From positions 8,804,001 through 8,868,000 of the forward strand of contig OZ316892.1 in NCBI GenBank assembly GCA_973895155.1: 64,000 bases of DNA, given 5' to 3'. This stretch comes from Marsupella aquatica (Eukaryota > Marchantiophyta). The notes under the pieces were generated by a model. That model saw only the letters and a program-made list of their open reading frames with translations, was not told the DNA's origin and did not search any database. Shown one piece after another: positions 10,397 to 20,839 of this stretch. The position numbers and the translations under genes are program-made. The number at the start of each line of letters is the position of its first letter. Within the stretch, counting starts at the first letter, position 1.

Positions 10397-10930
10397 TGTC
10401 ATGCCGAGGGACAGTGCCTCTTATGCACATCGACATGTCCCTCGCCTGCCCGCTAGGTATGTAGTTAGGGCTAGTGTACTACCTGAGTTAGCGACATGTT
10501 CTTGTAGCAAGTCTGGGCCGTTGTTGAAGCAAATGTGCTTGTTAGTGTGACGCCAGGACTTTGCTTGCTTAGGGCATGTCTTTCTTTGTGGGTTTTCAGT
10601 TCTTCTTGAATCACTGTTGACAGAGCTCAGACAGTGCTCGTCGGTTCCGTACACGGGATTCACACAGTGATTCGTTAGATGCTCCCGGCTGATCTTGGCA
10701 TCCCGCCGGTTTTTGATTCGATTTCAGTACGATTGTTTCTCTTACGCCTTTTATATACAGAGGTTTACACCTCCACTACGTACATACCACTTCATTTGCT
10801 TTTTCTTGGCACTTGTGAATGTGATTGGACTTTTTCTATGCATGTTGGTTGCTAGCAGCTTGCACATATGCCTTGCCGGTGACTTGTATGTTTTCGATAC
10901 ACTATGGCTACGATACTATATGTCACGACA
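10397..10930 (+). repeat. Joined R1-R2 terminal repeat at the right end (534 bp)
   Basis: R1 (10397-10754) is followed without a gap by R2 (10755-10930). The unit has TG...CA ends and is followed by GTAA, the same four bases that precede the left R1. It is the only place where both repeats are contiguous in this order. Read as an LTR it is complete. Read with the preceding R2 it forms the R2-R1-R2 part of a split-direct-repeat arrangement. Confidence 0.85.
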
Positions 10931-10934
10931 GTAA

Positions 10935-12142
10935 CCCGTAGCCCTTTATAGGGGCAGGTGTGGTTTGATCAGCTTTGGAGCATTCTTGTATCCGATTGGT
11001 GGTTGTCTTTCTTCTTCACCTCTGGCAGGGTGGCTTTTTGCCAAGTTTCGTGGACCAGATTGCATTCCACCATCTTTGGGAGCTGAAGCAGCATGCTCAA
11101 ATCAGCAGGCGGTTTTTACTCGCACCAAATCCTCCACGGCCACATCAACAAGTGCTTCAGCTTTGTCCCCTACTGTGCCTGCACGGGCTCAACAGTTTCC
11201 TAGGCTCGCGGTGGCGCCGTTTCTCGGATTGATGCGGTGGGCTCTCTCCATAGCCTTCCCTTTCTTTTCACATGTCTTGGTTGGGCCTTTTGTTACTTCT
11301 TGATGCGCTTTTGCTTTTAGTGGGTTGCGGCCTGTCATGTCTACGTTGAGAGTGTTGGCGCGGGGCAAACGCCAAGCCTCACCACACACTTCTCCCCCCT
11401 CCTCCCCCCCGCCTTGTGGTCGCCTTCGTGTTTGCTCTTCTTCACTGGATCTCTCTCATCTTCGTGATGACCCCATGCCCGATGCTCTACTAGTCCCCCC
11501 AGTCTACTGCCCATCCCATCGTCGCCCGGGCTCCTCTCCCCACCCCCCAGCATCATCCTCCGGCCTCATCATCCACGTCTGTTCCACCCCCACCTCCTGT
11601 CCAGTCTTTCCCAGCTCCCTCCCCAGACGAGCGTCCCCTACATACTTGCCCTGATTGTGGATGGGTTGGCATCTCCCTCCCTCATCATCGCGGGCGGGGC
11701 CGGTGCCAACGTCGCCAACACGCACAATCCGAGCCTCAGCCCCCTCTTGACCCTGTTAGCTTTGCCCTCCCTTCTTGAAGGGCTTCTGAGCAGGCATGGA
11801 GTTGGGTTCGCACTCTAGACCCCCTTCCAGCCTACCATCCAGGGTACATTAGATCTCGCCTCTATAACCACATCCCACTAGCGTTGCGCCCTTTAGTTTG
11901 GTCATCCTTGTTGTAACTCTTGCAACTTATCTTGGTGCACTATAGAGGTCTCTTATTGGTCTTTACTCATGCTTTTCCGCAGTGGACTCTTACCCTCCCT
12001 TGTCATGGTGGTTGCGTGGGTCACCATGAGACTGCCTTTCGTATCCATCGTTTTCTGTAGGGAGATTGGGAACAGCTCCAGGAAGAGTACTTTCTTAGAG
12101 CCCGTTCCTTTACCGCCCGAGCTTTGTCTGACCCAACTTGCC
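10935..12142 (+). pseudogene. 5' part of a zinc-finger/reverse-transcriptase retroelement, decayed
   Basis: This Pro/Ser-rich GC-richer sequence has no intact frame. A cysteine/histidine cluster (HTCPDCGWVG..LPHHRGRGRC, near 11640-11710) resembles the N-terminal zinc finger of non-LTR-type elements. It is followed by fragments such as LDPLPAYHPGYIRSRLYNHIPLALRPLVW. Near the end the reading RARSFTARALSDPTCHS runs into the copia insertion site. The continuation, with Pro-rich text and the RT core, is found immediately beyond the copia element, so the two halves were one unit. Several stops interrupt this half. Confidence 0.55.
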
Positions 12143-12147
12143 ACTCT

Positions 12148-12828
12148 TGTTAGATATTGCTCTAGTCTTGTGACTCATGAGCTAACTATAGTTAGGCTAA
12201 CTCAGGTTAGGACTTAGCTAATGTTAGCGGTAGTGCTGTTGTGTATATAGCCAAGGCTGATGCTGTTGAACTAAGACGTCATTCGCAACGACCATACAAC
12301 CATGACTCATTCCATGCACACGTAGTCGACACAATCTCTACGTGGTTCACCTCTTCTCCAAGGCTACGTCCACACGAACACTCAAGCTTTACTTCAAGAG
12401 TAGACGAACACACATGCTCTCTCTCTTCCTCCTATTGTTCTGTTACAATGAGTAAGCACCACCCACCAGCGGCTTACACTAGCCCTGGTATATACAAGGT
12501 CACACACGACTAATCTAACCTCAGCTAAGATCCTAACTGTGGTTAGCCTAAGTGCCGTAACCTATGAGTCACAAGACTAAGAGCAATCCTTAACAGATGC
12601 CAGACCCTGGTGGAACTTAGGCTCATTGTTACAGAGCTAGTTGAGAGATAGGGAGAGCTTGTGCTGTGGATGCTTGGTATGGCCGGTCGGTCTAGAGTGC
12701 AGTAAAGCTCTTGTGTGTTCCCGTGGACGTAGCCTCATGTGGAGGTGAACCACGTATCTTTCTGTGTCGACTATTGCGCGTTGGATGGTTCATGGGCTTG
12801 CCGTTGCGAATGTCGTCTATGCTCAACA
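12148..12828 (+). repeat. 5' LTR of the copia element, interrupted by a solo LTR
   Basis: The LTR is 681 bp. Removing the nested 332-bp insertion and its 5-bp duplication leaves 344 bp, exactly the length of the 3' LTR. The remaining sequence differs from the 3' LTR at roughly eight positions by eye, mostly transitions. It carries repeated short motifs around GTTAGGCTAACTCAGGTTAGG near its start. Confidence 0.94.
12264..12595 (-). mobile_element. Nested solo LTR of a related copia family, inverted
   Basis: On the minus strand this 332-bp segment begins TGTTAAGGATTGCTCTTAGTC and ends GTTCAACA. It aligns with the whole host LTR read in the opposite direction, at clearly lower identity. It is flanked by GATGC at 12259-12263 and 12596-12600, a sequence present once in the undisturbed 3' LTR. 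It is therefore an independent insertion of a sister-family element that later lost its interior by LTR-LTR recombination. Confidence 0.92.
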
Positions 12829-12845
12829 TGTGGTATCAGAGCATG
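12829..12845 (+). promoter_or_regulatory. Primer binding site of the copia element (tRNA-iMet)
   Basis: TGGTATCAGAGC lies at 12831-12842, two bases after the 5' LTR. It is the classic plant copia/gypsy primer binding site, complementary to the 3' end of initiator methionine tRNA, used to prime minus-strand cDNA. Confidence 0.93.
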
Positions 12846-14326
12846 CCTGGGAGGTGACGAGCTTTTTTCGTGACAGGTTTTTCCAACGTTCATTGTCGAT
12901 GGTAATTCAGAGTTTCGTCGCATGAAACTTGATTGTGTGTGGCTGAGCGGATAGGTTAGTGAGAGGGCATTCTAACTGTGGTTAGAGCTCGCTGATGGTA
13001 TTCGTGGTGCGGAGGAATTGAAGTTTGCGTCGTTCAGGGTTTATTCATGTTTGACGGTATTTTGGGGGAGAAACCAGAGATCATTTCTTCAACGGTGTGA
13101 GCTGTGCGGTGTGCGGGGCGTCGCATGTGATAGTTCAAGTTGAAGGTTGGAGCGTGCTGGTCATTTTGGTATCTAGTTTGCTGACGTTTGCGAAACGAGT
13201 GTGTCGTGACGAGTGAAGGAGGCGTTCTGGTTTTTTGACAAGCTATGGTGCTTGTTTTTCCCTGAACCGGATTACTCGTCGTAACGCTTGACTCGGAGGA
13301 AGAAACGCGAAGTGCTGAGGCTCAACGGAGAGATCGTGGCGAGACGGTCGTTTTGAGTCCGGGATTGGCACTTGGCGCGGAGTGAAGGCGACGCAACAGA
13401 AGTTCTTTCTCTGGTGGAGCTTCAAACATGCCGGTGCAATTCGGAAACATTTTCATGTCGGCGGTCATCACTTTTCTCATTGGAAACCAAAGCGGAGGTG
13501 GCTTAGGTTTGTAACACGGCCTTTGTGTCATTTTGGGCACATTTTTAAAGTTAGTTTAGGGCATTTTTTGCCCCAATACGGCCCCAATACCCAACAAACC
13601 AGGTTCGCCATACGCCCCGGCGCGCACACCGGCCTCCCACACCCCTTTAAGCGCGAAAACGTGCTTTTTTGGGCCCAAATACGGCCAAAAACGCCCATAT
13701 ACGGCCCAAAAACGCGAGAATATGCGCGTTTTGACCCCTTTAAACCCGTTTTTTCACGTTTTTTGCTGTTTATACGCGATTCTGGCCGCAAATACGTGCG
13801 CCTTTGCCAGGGGCTTTAAGACCCCTTTAGAGTGTTTTTTTTCAATTTTTTTTCTGTCCTCCTCCTCATTGGTTGTGCCTCATCCCGGGCCCTATGACCC
13901 TCCGTTTTAACCGCTCCAACAGGGGGAACGGCCCCCTGTGAGCCCTGGTGGACTGTGCGGGAATATTCCCAAAAAAACAGAGAGCTGTTTTTCGGCCGTC
14001 ACACAAAGATTCCGTCCGCCGCACAGTAACTTTTTTGGTTCTTTTTTGGTGAGGACGTTGCCACTGGAGTTAGCAACGCGGCGCACCGATCACATCGCGA
14101 TTCTGACAACAGGTTGTACTTGGTATTTCGGTTATTCTCCGAGGTGGTCAAAACGGGGGAGTTTCCCAAGGTTTTACCCACCCCGACCGAAATTTGAATA
14201 ACTTTTCCGTCGAATTTCGATTTTGATTTCGGATTTCAGTATTGGACTCCTAGCTTCGTGGGCTTCGCGGCGGTGTTGAGTTTTGAGTTTTATGAGAAGT
14301 TTCAAAAAAAGACGTTTTTTTCGTGA
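12846..14326 (+). other. Untranslated leader of the copia element
   Basis: There are 1.5 kb between the primer binding site and gag without a supported open frame. A GC-rich patch near 13570-13760 repeats short units such as ATACGGCC and AAAACGC. Nothing else is recognised. Confidence 0.6.
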
Positions 14327-15391
14327 TTGTTTCATATGAGTGACTCGGAGGATACTGGAAGAATTGGCGTTGGTGGAGCTTCAGGATCGCGACGGTCAGA
14401 CAGAGAGTCTGAGGAGGAGCTGCTACCATTTGAGGAGGAACTTATAACACCGGTACGATCACCGGTGCGACATGCAGTGGAGGAAGCTGTGTTACTACCA
14501 GAGCTGTCGGTAGTAGGGAAGAAGAGGGAGATGGCTAGATTTGGAGGAGTGAAGTTTGAGGTGGAGAAGTACGATGGTCGTACTGATTACTTGCTCTGGG
14601 AGAAGCAAGTGAAGGGTGTTCTACGGGCCATGGGCTTAGCTCATCTGCTTTCATCGCGAGAGCAGTATGATGGAGAGGAGGAGATTTTAGTGAAGCAATG
14701 GAGACAGGAGCAGGTGATTGTTGTCAATGCAATGATGCTATATCTCAAGCCGCACATCATCAAGCAGCTGGATGATTATGCGGATTGCGCATCACTGTTC
14801 AAGGCTCTAAGAGAGAAGTATTACCGGGAAGATGCGTCAGACCGGCTATACAAGAAGTCTCTCTTGATGAGCCTCAGGCTCAAGGAAGGGAGCAAGATGC
14901 AGGATCACCTGGATGAGTTTGACAGTCTAGCGGTTGATCTGTCAAACTTGGGAAAAGGAGTTGAAGATGAGGATAAGGCCTTGCTTCTGCTAAGCTCCTT
15001 ACCGCCGTCATATCAGGGCTTGAAACAGGTGCTCTTGTACAGAGATCTGAAGTCCATTTCGTATAATGAGGTGGTAAGCTCTTTACTATCTGATGATGCT
15101 CAGAAGAAGCTGGGTCAATCACAGACAACATCTTTTTCTAGCACTGCGCTCAATATGAACAGGGGAAGAGCAACGCAGCGCACGAATGGGCAGAACAGGT
15201 TTAGATCTACATCACGGAGGACATCTAAATCCAGAGGAAAATCACAAGAGAGGAAGCCTCTTGCATGTTGGAATTGTGGCAAGCCAGGCCACATGAAAAG
15301 GGATTGTCGAGTAAAGGTCCCTACTGCCTCTGCTAACGTAGCATCGAGCTCGCATGAGGTAGATTTACTCGATGATGATGACATATTGTGA
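14327..15391 (+). pseudogene. Copia Gag
   Basis: The first ATG of the frame may be 14327 or 14336. The protein is about 350 residues. It carries a capsid region (YDGRTDYLLWEKQVKGVL; LFKALREKYYREDASDRLYKKSLLMSLRL; LLLLSSLPPSYQGLKQVL) typical of plant copia Gag, a basic Arg/Ser-rich stretch, and one CCHC zinc knuckle, CWNCGKPGHMKRDC (near 15268-15309), for RNA binding. It ends with acidic DDDDIL and a TGA at 15389-15391. Protease continues in exactly the same frame after the TGA, whereas copia elements usually have one uninterrupted Gag-Pol frame. The stop is thus either a mutation or a recoding site. The gag segment alone is intact. Confidence 0.9.
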
Positions 15392-18331
15392 TGTCAAGGT
15401 TATGCTCTCAACGTAGTGTCAAATCCAGGTAGTGATGACTGGATTCTAGATAGTGCATGTACTTTTCATATTTGCTCTAGAAGAGATTGTTTCAGTTCTT
15501 ACACGGTTTCCAACGGGTCAGTGTTGATGGGAAATGGAATCCCATGTCAAGTTGTTGGACTTGGATCTGTAAGATTTCAGATGTTTGATGGTGCTGTGAG
15601 AACATTGAGGAATGTGAGACATATTTCCAGCATGATGAAAAATCTCATTTCACTTGGAGTTTTAGAGGCAAATGGCCATCAGTGGAGTTCTGCTAATGGT
15701 GTCCTTCAGGTTTCAACTGGTACTAAAGTTGTATTGAAGGGAAAGAGACATTGCAATCTATACGTTATGGAGGGCAGTGTAGTCTATGATGAAGCCAATG
15801 TAACCTTATCTCATGAGGAGACGGCCCGGCTATGGCACTTTCGTTTGGGCCACATGAGTGAAAAAGGTTTGGTTATTCTTCAGAAGAAAGGATTATTTTC
15901 TAATTTGCAATCTTGTAAGTTGGAATTTTGTGAGCACTGTGTGCACAGGAAACGCTTCGGAGTTGGAACTCACACCAGCAAGGAGGTACTTGAGTATGTA
16001 CATAGTGATGTGTGGGGTCCCGCCCCTACTCCCTCACATTCTGGACGGTTATACTATGTCACGTTCATTGACGATTACTCAAGGTATGTGTGGATATACT
16101 TTCTACACAATAAGTCTGATGTTTTTGCCACTTTTAAGGAGTGGAAAGCCCAAGTTGAAAATCAGACTGGTAATAAGGTGAGATATCTTCGATAGGATAA
16201 CGGCGGTGAATACAGTTCCGGTGAATTTGGAACGTATTGTAAGGAGCAGGGGATTACCCGCCATCTCACAACAAGCTATACTCCTCAGCAGAATGGTGTT
16301 TCTGAGAGACTCAACAGAACACTATTGGAGCGCTCGAGGAGTACGTTAAGTCAATCATGCTTACCACATGAGTTTTGGGCTGAAGCTGTCAACATTGCAG
16401 CTTATTTGGTAAATTTTACTCCATCCAGTTCTATTGGATTCAAGACGCCATTTGAAATGAGGTACGGGCGTCCAGCAGATTACTCACATCTGAGGATTTT
16501 TGGATGTGATGCTTATGTGCTTACACCTTCCCAGCTTCGATCCAAGCTAGAGTCCAAGTCGAAGAAGTGCATTTTCCTTGGTTATCAGAAAGGTGTGAAG
16601 GGTTATAGGTTATGGGATCCAGTAACCTGTAAGCTAATTGTCAGTAGAGATGTGTCCTTTAATGAATCCAGATCATCAAAGGAGGGGGAGAGTTCTCAGG
16701 ACTCCCATACTGACAAGGGGAAATCTCCCATCCCGGACCGGGTTGAGGGGGAGATTAGTCATGATGCAGTTCATGACAGGAGAGATGGAGAAGCTCTGGG
16801 CTTGGAGCTGGTTCCTGTGATGGAACAAGAGGAGCAAATTGTTGCTGGGGTACCTCAAATTCAACCAGCAGCAGCAACAGATCAGCCTGAGTCATCTACT
16901 AGAAGAACTTCCAGTCGTTCTACTAAAGCTCCTACCAGGTATGGTCAATGGGCAGACTCATCTAAGCTAGATGATATTGACATTGCACCTGATGAAGATG
17001 ATATGGCTTTGATCTTGGAAGAAGGAGAGCCTTCTTCGTATAGTGAGGCTTGTGCTTCAGAGCAGAAGCATGAGTGGAATGCAACAATGCAGAGGGAGTT
17101 GCAATCTTTGAGTGACAACAAGACATGGGAGCTGGTGGAGCTTCCAAGAGGTCAACAAGTGGTGGACAGCAAGTGGATTTACAAGTTGAAGGACAGTCCT
17201 TCAGAGGGTGGAGATAAGATCTACAAGGCAAGGCTTGTTGCCAAGGGGTTCACTCAGGAGAAAGGAGTGGATTACAATGAGGTCTTTTCACCGGTGGCTA
17301 AGTATTCCACAATTCGGATCTTGTGTCAGCTTGTTGTGTTTTTTAATCTGGTGATGGATCAGATGGATGTTGTTACTGCTTTTCTCTATGGCAACTTGGA
17401 AGAGATGATCTTCATGAGACAGTCACTAGGCTTTATGAAGAAGGGCCAAGAGAACTTAGTTTGCAGATTGCTCAAATCCTTGTATGGATTGAAGCAGTCT
17501 CCCAGACAGTGGAATAAGCGGTTTGATGATTTCATGCTTGCTCAAGGTTTTACAAGGATGGTGTATGATCCTTGTATGTATACGAAATCAGTCAAGAATG
17601 ATGTATTTGGTTTCATCATTCTAGTGATCTATGTGGATGACATGCTAATTGTGGCTAAAGATCAATCTGAGGTTGACAGTCTCAAGGCGAAATTGAGCGC
17701 TGAATTCAGGATGAAGGATCTTGGTAAGGCCAAGAGGATCTTAGGGATGGAGATTTTTAGGAACTCTGAGACTGGACAGTTGTGCTTGAGTCAAGGCCAG
17801 TATGCGAGGAAAGTACTTGTACGATTCAACATGGAGAACTGTAAGCCAGTGAGTATTCCTTTAGCTTCACATTTCAAGTTATCATCGGCTTTCTCTCCTA
17901 CAGATGCTGTGGAGAAAGGTCTGATGGCTAAGATTCCTTATGAGAAGGCAGTAGGCAGTCTGATGTATTTGATGACTTGTACTAGGCCTGACTTGGCCCT
18001 AGCGATGGGCAAGGTTAGCAGATTCATGTCAAATCCAGGGAAGGTACATTGGGAAGCTGTGAAATGGATTCTCAGGTATGTGAAGGGAACACAGGACTAT
18101 GGATTACTATTTGATAACAGATCAAATAGAACGTTAGTTGGCTATGTAGATTCTGACTATGAAGGCTGTTTGGATACAAGGAGATCTATAGCTGGGTTTG
18201 TATACACTCTTGGAGAGGATGTATCAGTTGGAAATCCACCTTGCAGAAGTGCATATCTCAGTCTACTACAGAAGCAGAGTATGTTGCAGCAGCAAAAGCA
18301 GCAAAGGAAGCAATTTGGTTGGACAAGTTGA
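15392..18331 (+). pseudogene. Copia Pol (protease-integrase-RT), with an in-frame stop
   Basis: In frame after gag comes the protease with WILDSACTFHI (the usual D-S-G is D-S-A here). The pre-integrase HHCC zinc module follows (LWHFRLGHMSEKG ... CEHCV). The integrase has DDE residues in HSDVWGP, DNGGEY and PQQNGVSERLNR. A TAG at 16193-16195 sits directly before the second catalytic Asp. The RT spans about 17060-17800 with KARLVAKGFTQ, MDVVTAFLYGNL and the catalytic YVDDMLIVAKD near 17628-17660. RNase H begins with GYVDSDYEGCLDTRRSIAGF near 18140. A one-base loss near 18230 (SVWKSTLQK expected) shifts the frame to the stop at 18331. Confidence 0.92.
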
Positions 18332-18574
18332 TCGCGAAGATGGGTTTAGAGCATGGAAAAATGACTCTAAACTATGAGTGCTCTTCACTTGGCTGCTAAC
18401 CAGGTGATGGATAGCAGGGTGAAGCACATTGATATCAGGTACCATTTTATCACGCAAGCAGTGTCTGATAAAACTTTTGAGCTAGACAAGATTGATGGAA
18501 AGCTCAATCCCGCTAATGCCTTTACCAAAGTGATTCCTTTGGAGAGTTTCTCAAGACACCGTGCTACTTTGTAG
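18332..18574 (+). pseudogene. Copia RNase H C-terminal remnant
   Basis: After the frameshift the RNase H tail continues (LDKLIAKMGLEHGK). A second shift near 18372 then gives HLAANQVMDSRVKHIDIRYHFI and ends PLESFSRHRATL at 18574. These are the standard closing motifs of copia RNase H, so only small indels separate the pieces. Confidence 0.88.
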
Positions 18575-18784
18575 GTTTTGCAGTTATAGTGCAAGTAGAG
18601 TTATTTAGCAATGTGTGACTATTTGTATATGGATTACTCATTCTTGTTTGGCTACGGCTTAGTTCTAGTTAACCCTTAGTTAATCCTTGTGGTTTTTAGG
18701 GGGAGACCTGGTTTGGTGATTGTCTAGAACTTCCCGCTGAGGATTCCATATGATAGCATTTAGTTCATTCCCCAAGACAAGAGT

Positions 18785-19140
18785 CAAGGGGGAGTTTGTT
18801 AGATATTGCTCTAGTCTTGTGACTCATGAGCTAACTACAGTTAGGCTAACTCAGGTTAGGACTTAGCTAATGTTAGCGGTAGTGCTGTTGTGTATATAGC
18901 CAGGGCTGATGCCAGACCCTGGTGGAACTTAGGCTCATTGTTATGGAGCTAGTTGAGAGATAGGGAGAGCTTGTGCTGTGGATGCTTGGTATGGCCGGTC
19001 GGCCTAGAGTGCAGTAAAACTCTTGTGTGTTCCCGTGGACGTAGCCTCATGTGGAGGTGAACCACGTATCTCTCTGTGTCGACTATTGTGCGTTGGATGG
19101 TTCATGGGCTTGCCGTTGCGAATGTCGTCTATGCTCAACA
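18785..19140 (+). repeat. Polypurine tract and 3' LTR of the copia element
   Basis: CAAGGGGGAG (18785-18794) is the polypurine tract that primes plus-strand DNA. The 3' LTR is 18797-19140 (344 bp, TGTTAGATATT...GCTCAACA), uninterrupted, and serves as the reference for the disrupted 5' LTR. It is followed by the target duplication ACTCT. Confidence 0.95.
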
Positions 19141-20264
19141 ACTCTCATCCCCCAGAGCATAGACGCCTTCGCCGCTCTTGTCATTTAGTCCAGGCTGGTG
19201 AATATCGTCGTGCTGTCCAGGCCCTTTCTCCCACCACACCCGCCCCTCCTGGTGAGGTCACCTTCTCGGCCCTTCAGGATCTCCATCCGCAGCCATATGA
19301 TCAGCTGCCTTTGTTTGTGGAGGATTTTGAGCTTGAGGAGGATCTTCAGTTTAGTAGGGACCACTTCACCTATGTCTTCCTCCATTCCCCGCGTTGTGCG
19401 GCTGGTGGCCCCTCTGGCTATGTCTTTGAGCATTTTTGTGATTTATTCTCCCCTGAGGATCCCCAATCTGGTTTTCCAGTTTTCTTTTCCTTTTGCCAGT
19501 GTCTTGCAGCCGGCCGTTTACCTCCTCCCGTCTCTCAACTTTTGAGTGCTTCTCGTTTATTGGCCATGGCTAAGTCCTCACCGGGTGTTCGGCCCATCGC
19601 TATTGGAGAGGTTTTTTTTCGTCTTGTGTCTCTCACACTTTCATTGCAATATCGCTCTGCACTTTCAGATCATCTTTCTCCACATCAGTTTGCAGTGGGC
19701 ATTCCTGGCGGTTATGAGACAGTTATTGTGGGTATTCGTGCTACCTTGGACTTCCACCCTGATTGGGTTGTCCTCCAGGTTGATGTCTCTAACGCTTTCA
19801 ACACAGTTTCTCTGGCAGTCATTTTTCGTGCTTTGAGGGCGGCGGATCCAGACATCCAGTCCCTTATCCCCTTTGTCCATTGTTTTTATAGACTCGAGGC
19901 CTCGCTCTTCTATAGTCATCACACGTCTACAGTATTGTATACCACTCTTTCTTCTACAGAAGGTACACGTCAGGGTGACCCTTTGGGTGGGCCTCTTTTT
20001 GCCATTGGTCCCCCTGCCACGGTTATTTCTGCCCTCGCCACTCTTTCCACCCATTTGACGGGCCTCGGTTTACAGGTTCAGCCTATGAAGAGTCGTGCCT
20101 GGAGTCCAGCTGGGTTACCCTCTGAACTTGTGCTTCCCCCTGGATTCTTACGTCCAACCTACGGCCTTCGGGTCCTTGGCTCCCAGTCGGTACCGGCTTC
20201 TTTTGCTCATCTTTCATCGCTGACGCTCTACAGGCAGCCTTGGAAAGAAGTTGCTAGAACATAA
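19141..20264 (+). pseudogene. Reverse-transcriptase core of the interrupted non-LTR-type element
   Basis: An open frame of about 370 residues reads RT motifs: SPGVRPIAIGEVFFRLV (motif 2-like), VVLQVDVSNAFNTVS (motif A with Asp), HQFAVGIPGG, and GTRQGDPLGGPLFAI (motif B). Immediately after LFA the reading jumps to GPPATVISAL. The catalytic motif C (Y/F-x-D-D) and about 20 neighbouring residues that normally stand between these two are missing. The enzyme is therefore dead despite its long open frame. The sequence ends without an endonuclease. The family resembles RTs that I know as multicopy genes in algae and bryophytes. Its exact class (LINE or R2-like) is uncertain. Confidence 0.72.
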
Positions 20265-20525
20265 ACCAAGACTCCACAAGGAAGAAATCGATGACACAAA
20301 CTTAAGTCGTTGGGCCGGAGCGAGCGAAGGTGCCAAAACACAAACCCAAAGTCGATGACCCAAAGTTTATCGGGCCAAAGCGCGTGACAAAATGATAGAG
20401 TATTGGTTTATGTTCTACCAAACTTGGGCTGGAGCGGGCAACAACATAGGGGACTGGGACAGGCAGTGTACGGAACCCCGAGAAAGTGGGGAACATTAAC
20501 TTGACCTAGATTTAAGATTTAACTC
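20265..20525. other. Short non-coding stretch between retroelement and ALG14
   Basis: Several copies of the phrase CAAA(A)C...GATGACnCAAA and GGGCC(G/A)(G/A)AGCG occur (20290-20400). They look like the remains of a repeat. No coding content is seen. Confidence 0.4.
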
Positions 20526-20566
20526 GGGATGTAAATATATAGGGTTGAGACGCCCTATTACATCCC
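20526..20566. promoter_or_regulatory. Possible ALG14 core promoter within a hairpin
   Basis: A TATA-like TAAATATATAGGG lies about 300 bases upstream of the ALG14 start. It is embedded in an inverted repeat: GGGATGTAA (20526-20534) pairs with TTACATCCC (20558-20566), and TAGGG (20540-20544) pairs with CCCTA (20553-20557). It could be a promoter or just the end of the preceding repeat. Confidence 0.3.
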
Positions 20567-20839
20567 ACTTGGGACCTCTCCCTCTCGGTTCGGGGCTATT
20601 TTCTGCTCGGTTTTGGTCCTCGTTTTCTGCTCATTTCTGCACATTTCCGCACATTTTTCCCGGCTCGTTTTGGTGCCTCTGGTGCTCGTTTTCTGCTCTG
20701 TTTTGGTGCTCGGTTGAGACTCGTGCTCGTGCTCGGCTGTGCTCTCAGATTTTTGGGCTCTTGGGTGTCTCGCCACGGAGAAGGTTGTCGATGGTTCTTC
20801 TTCTGTTCTGAAATTGAGCGGCCGAGGCTGGCTTCTGAG

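Larger units (their letters stand above)
1239..10930 (+). mobile_element. Ty3/gypsy-type retrotransposon carrying a DNA methyltransferase and a PHD finger
   Basis: The element is bounded by a GTAA duplication (1235-1238 and 10931-10934). It begins TGTCATG and ends CACGACA, an inverted terminal match. In order it holds repeat R1, a 1.5-kb repetitive leader, gag with zinc knuckles, an aspartic protease, a C5-methyltransferase, RT, RNase H, a DDE integrase, a PHD finger, a G-rich tract, then R2-R1-R2. RT-RH-IN order is that of Ty3/gypsy. The coding frame is broken by several TAG/TGA stops and at least three frameshifts, so this copy cannot make its proteins. The two copies of R1 and R2 are still about 98-99% identical by eye, so the insertion is fairly recent. 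The methyltransferase and PHD modules are not standard parts of gypsy elements. Confidence 0.9.
12148..19140 (+). mobile_element. Ty1/copia LTR retrotransposon
   Basis: The element is 6993 bp, with perfect 5-bp target duplications ACTCT at 12143-12147 and 19141-19145. Both LTRs begin TGTTAGATATTG and end GCTCAACA. A primer binding site complementary to initiator tRNA-Met follows the 5' LTR, and a polypurine tract precedes the 3' LTR. Gag, protease, integrase, RT and RNase H are found in copia order. In-frame stops and two frameshifts disable it. The element sits inside an older RT element and is itself the host of a nested solo LTR in its 5' LTR. Confidence 0.96.

Noticed and set aside
1239-10930. 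Reading the element as a true DIRS/PAT retrotransposon
   Set aside because: Despite the split repeats, no tyrosine recombinase is visible. A clear HHCC/DDE integrase and a 4-bp target duplication point to Ty3/gypsy.
15858-16181. Second-frame ORF inside copia integrase
   Set aside because: It is a shadow of the integrase reading frame, which carries the recognised motifs.
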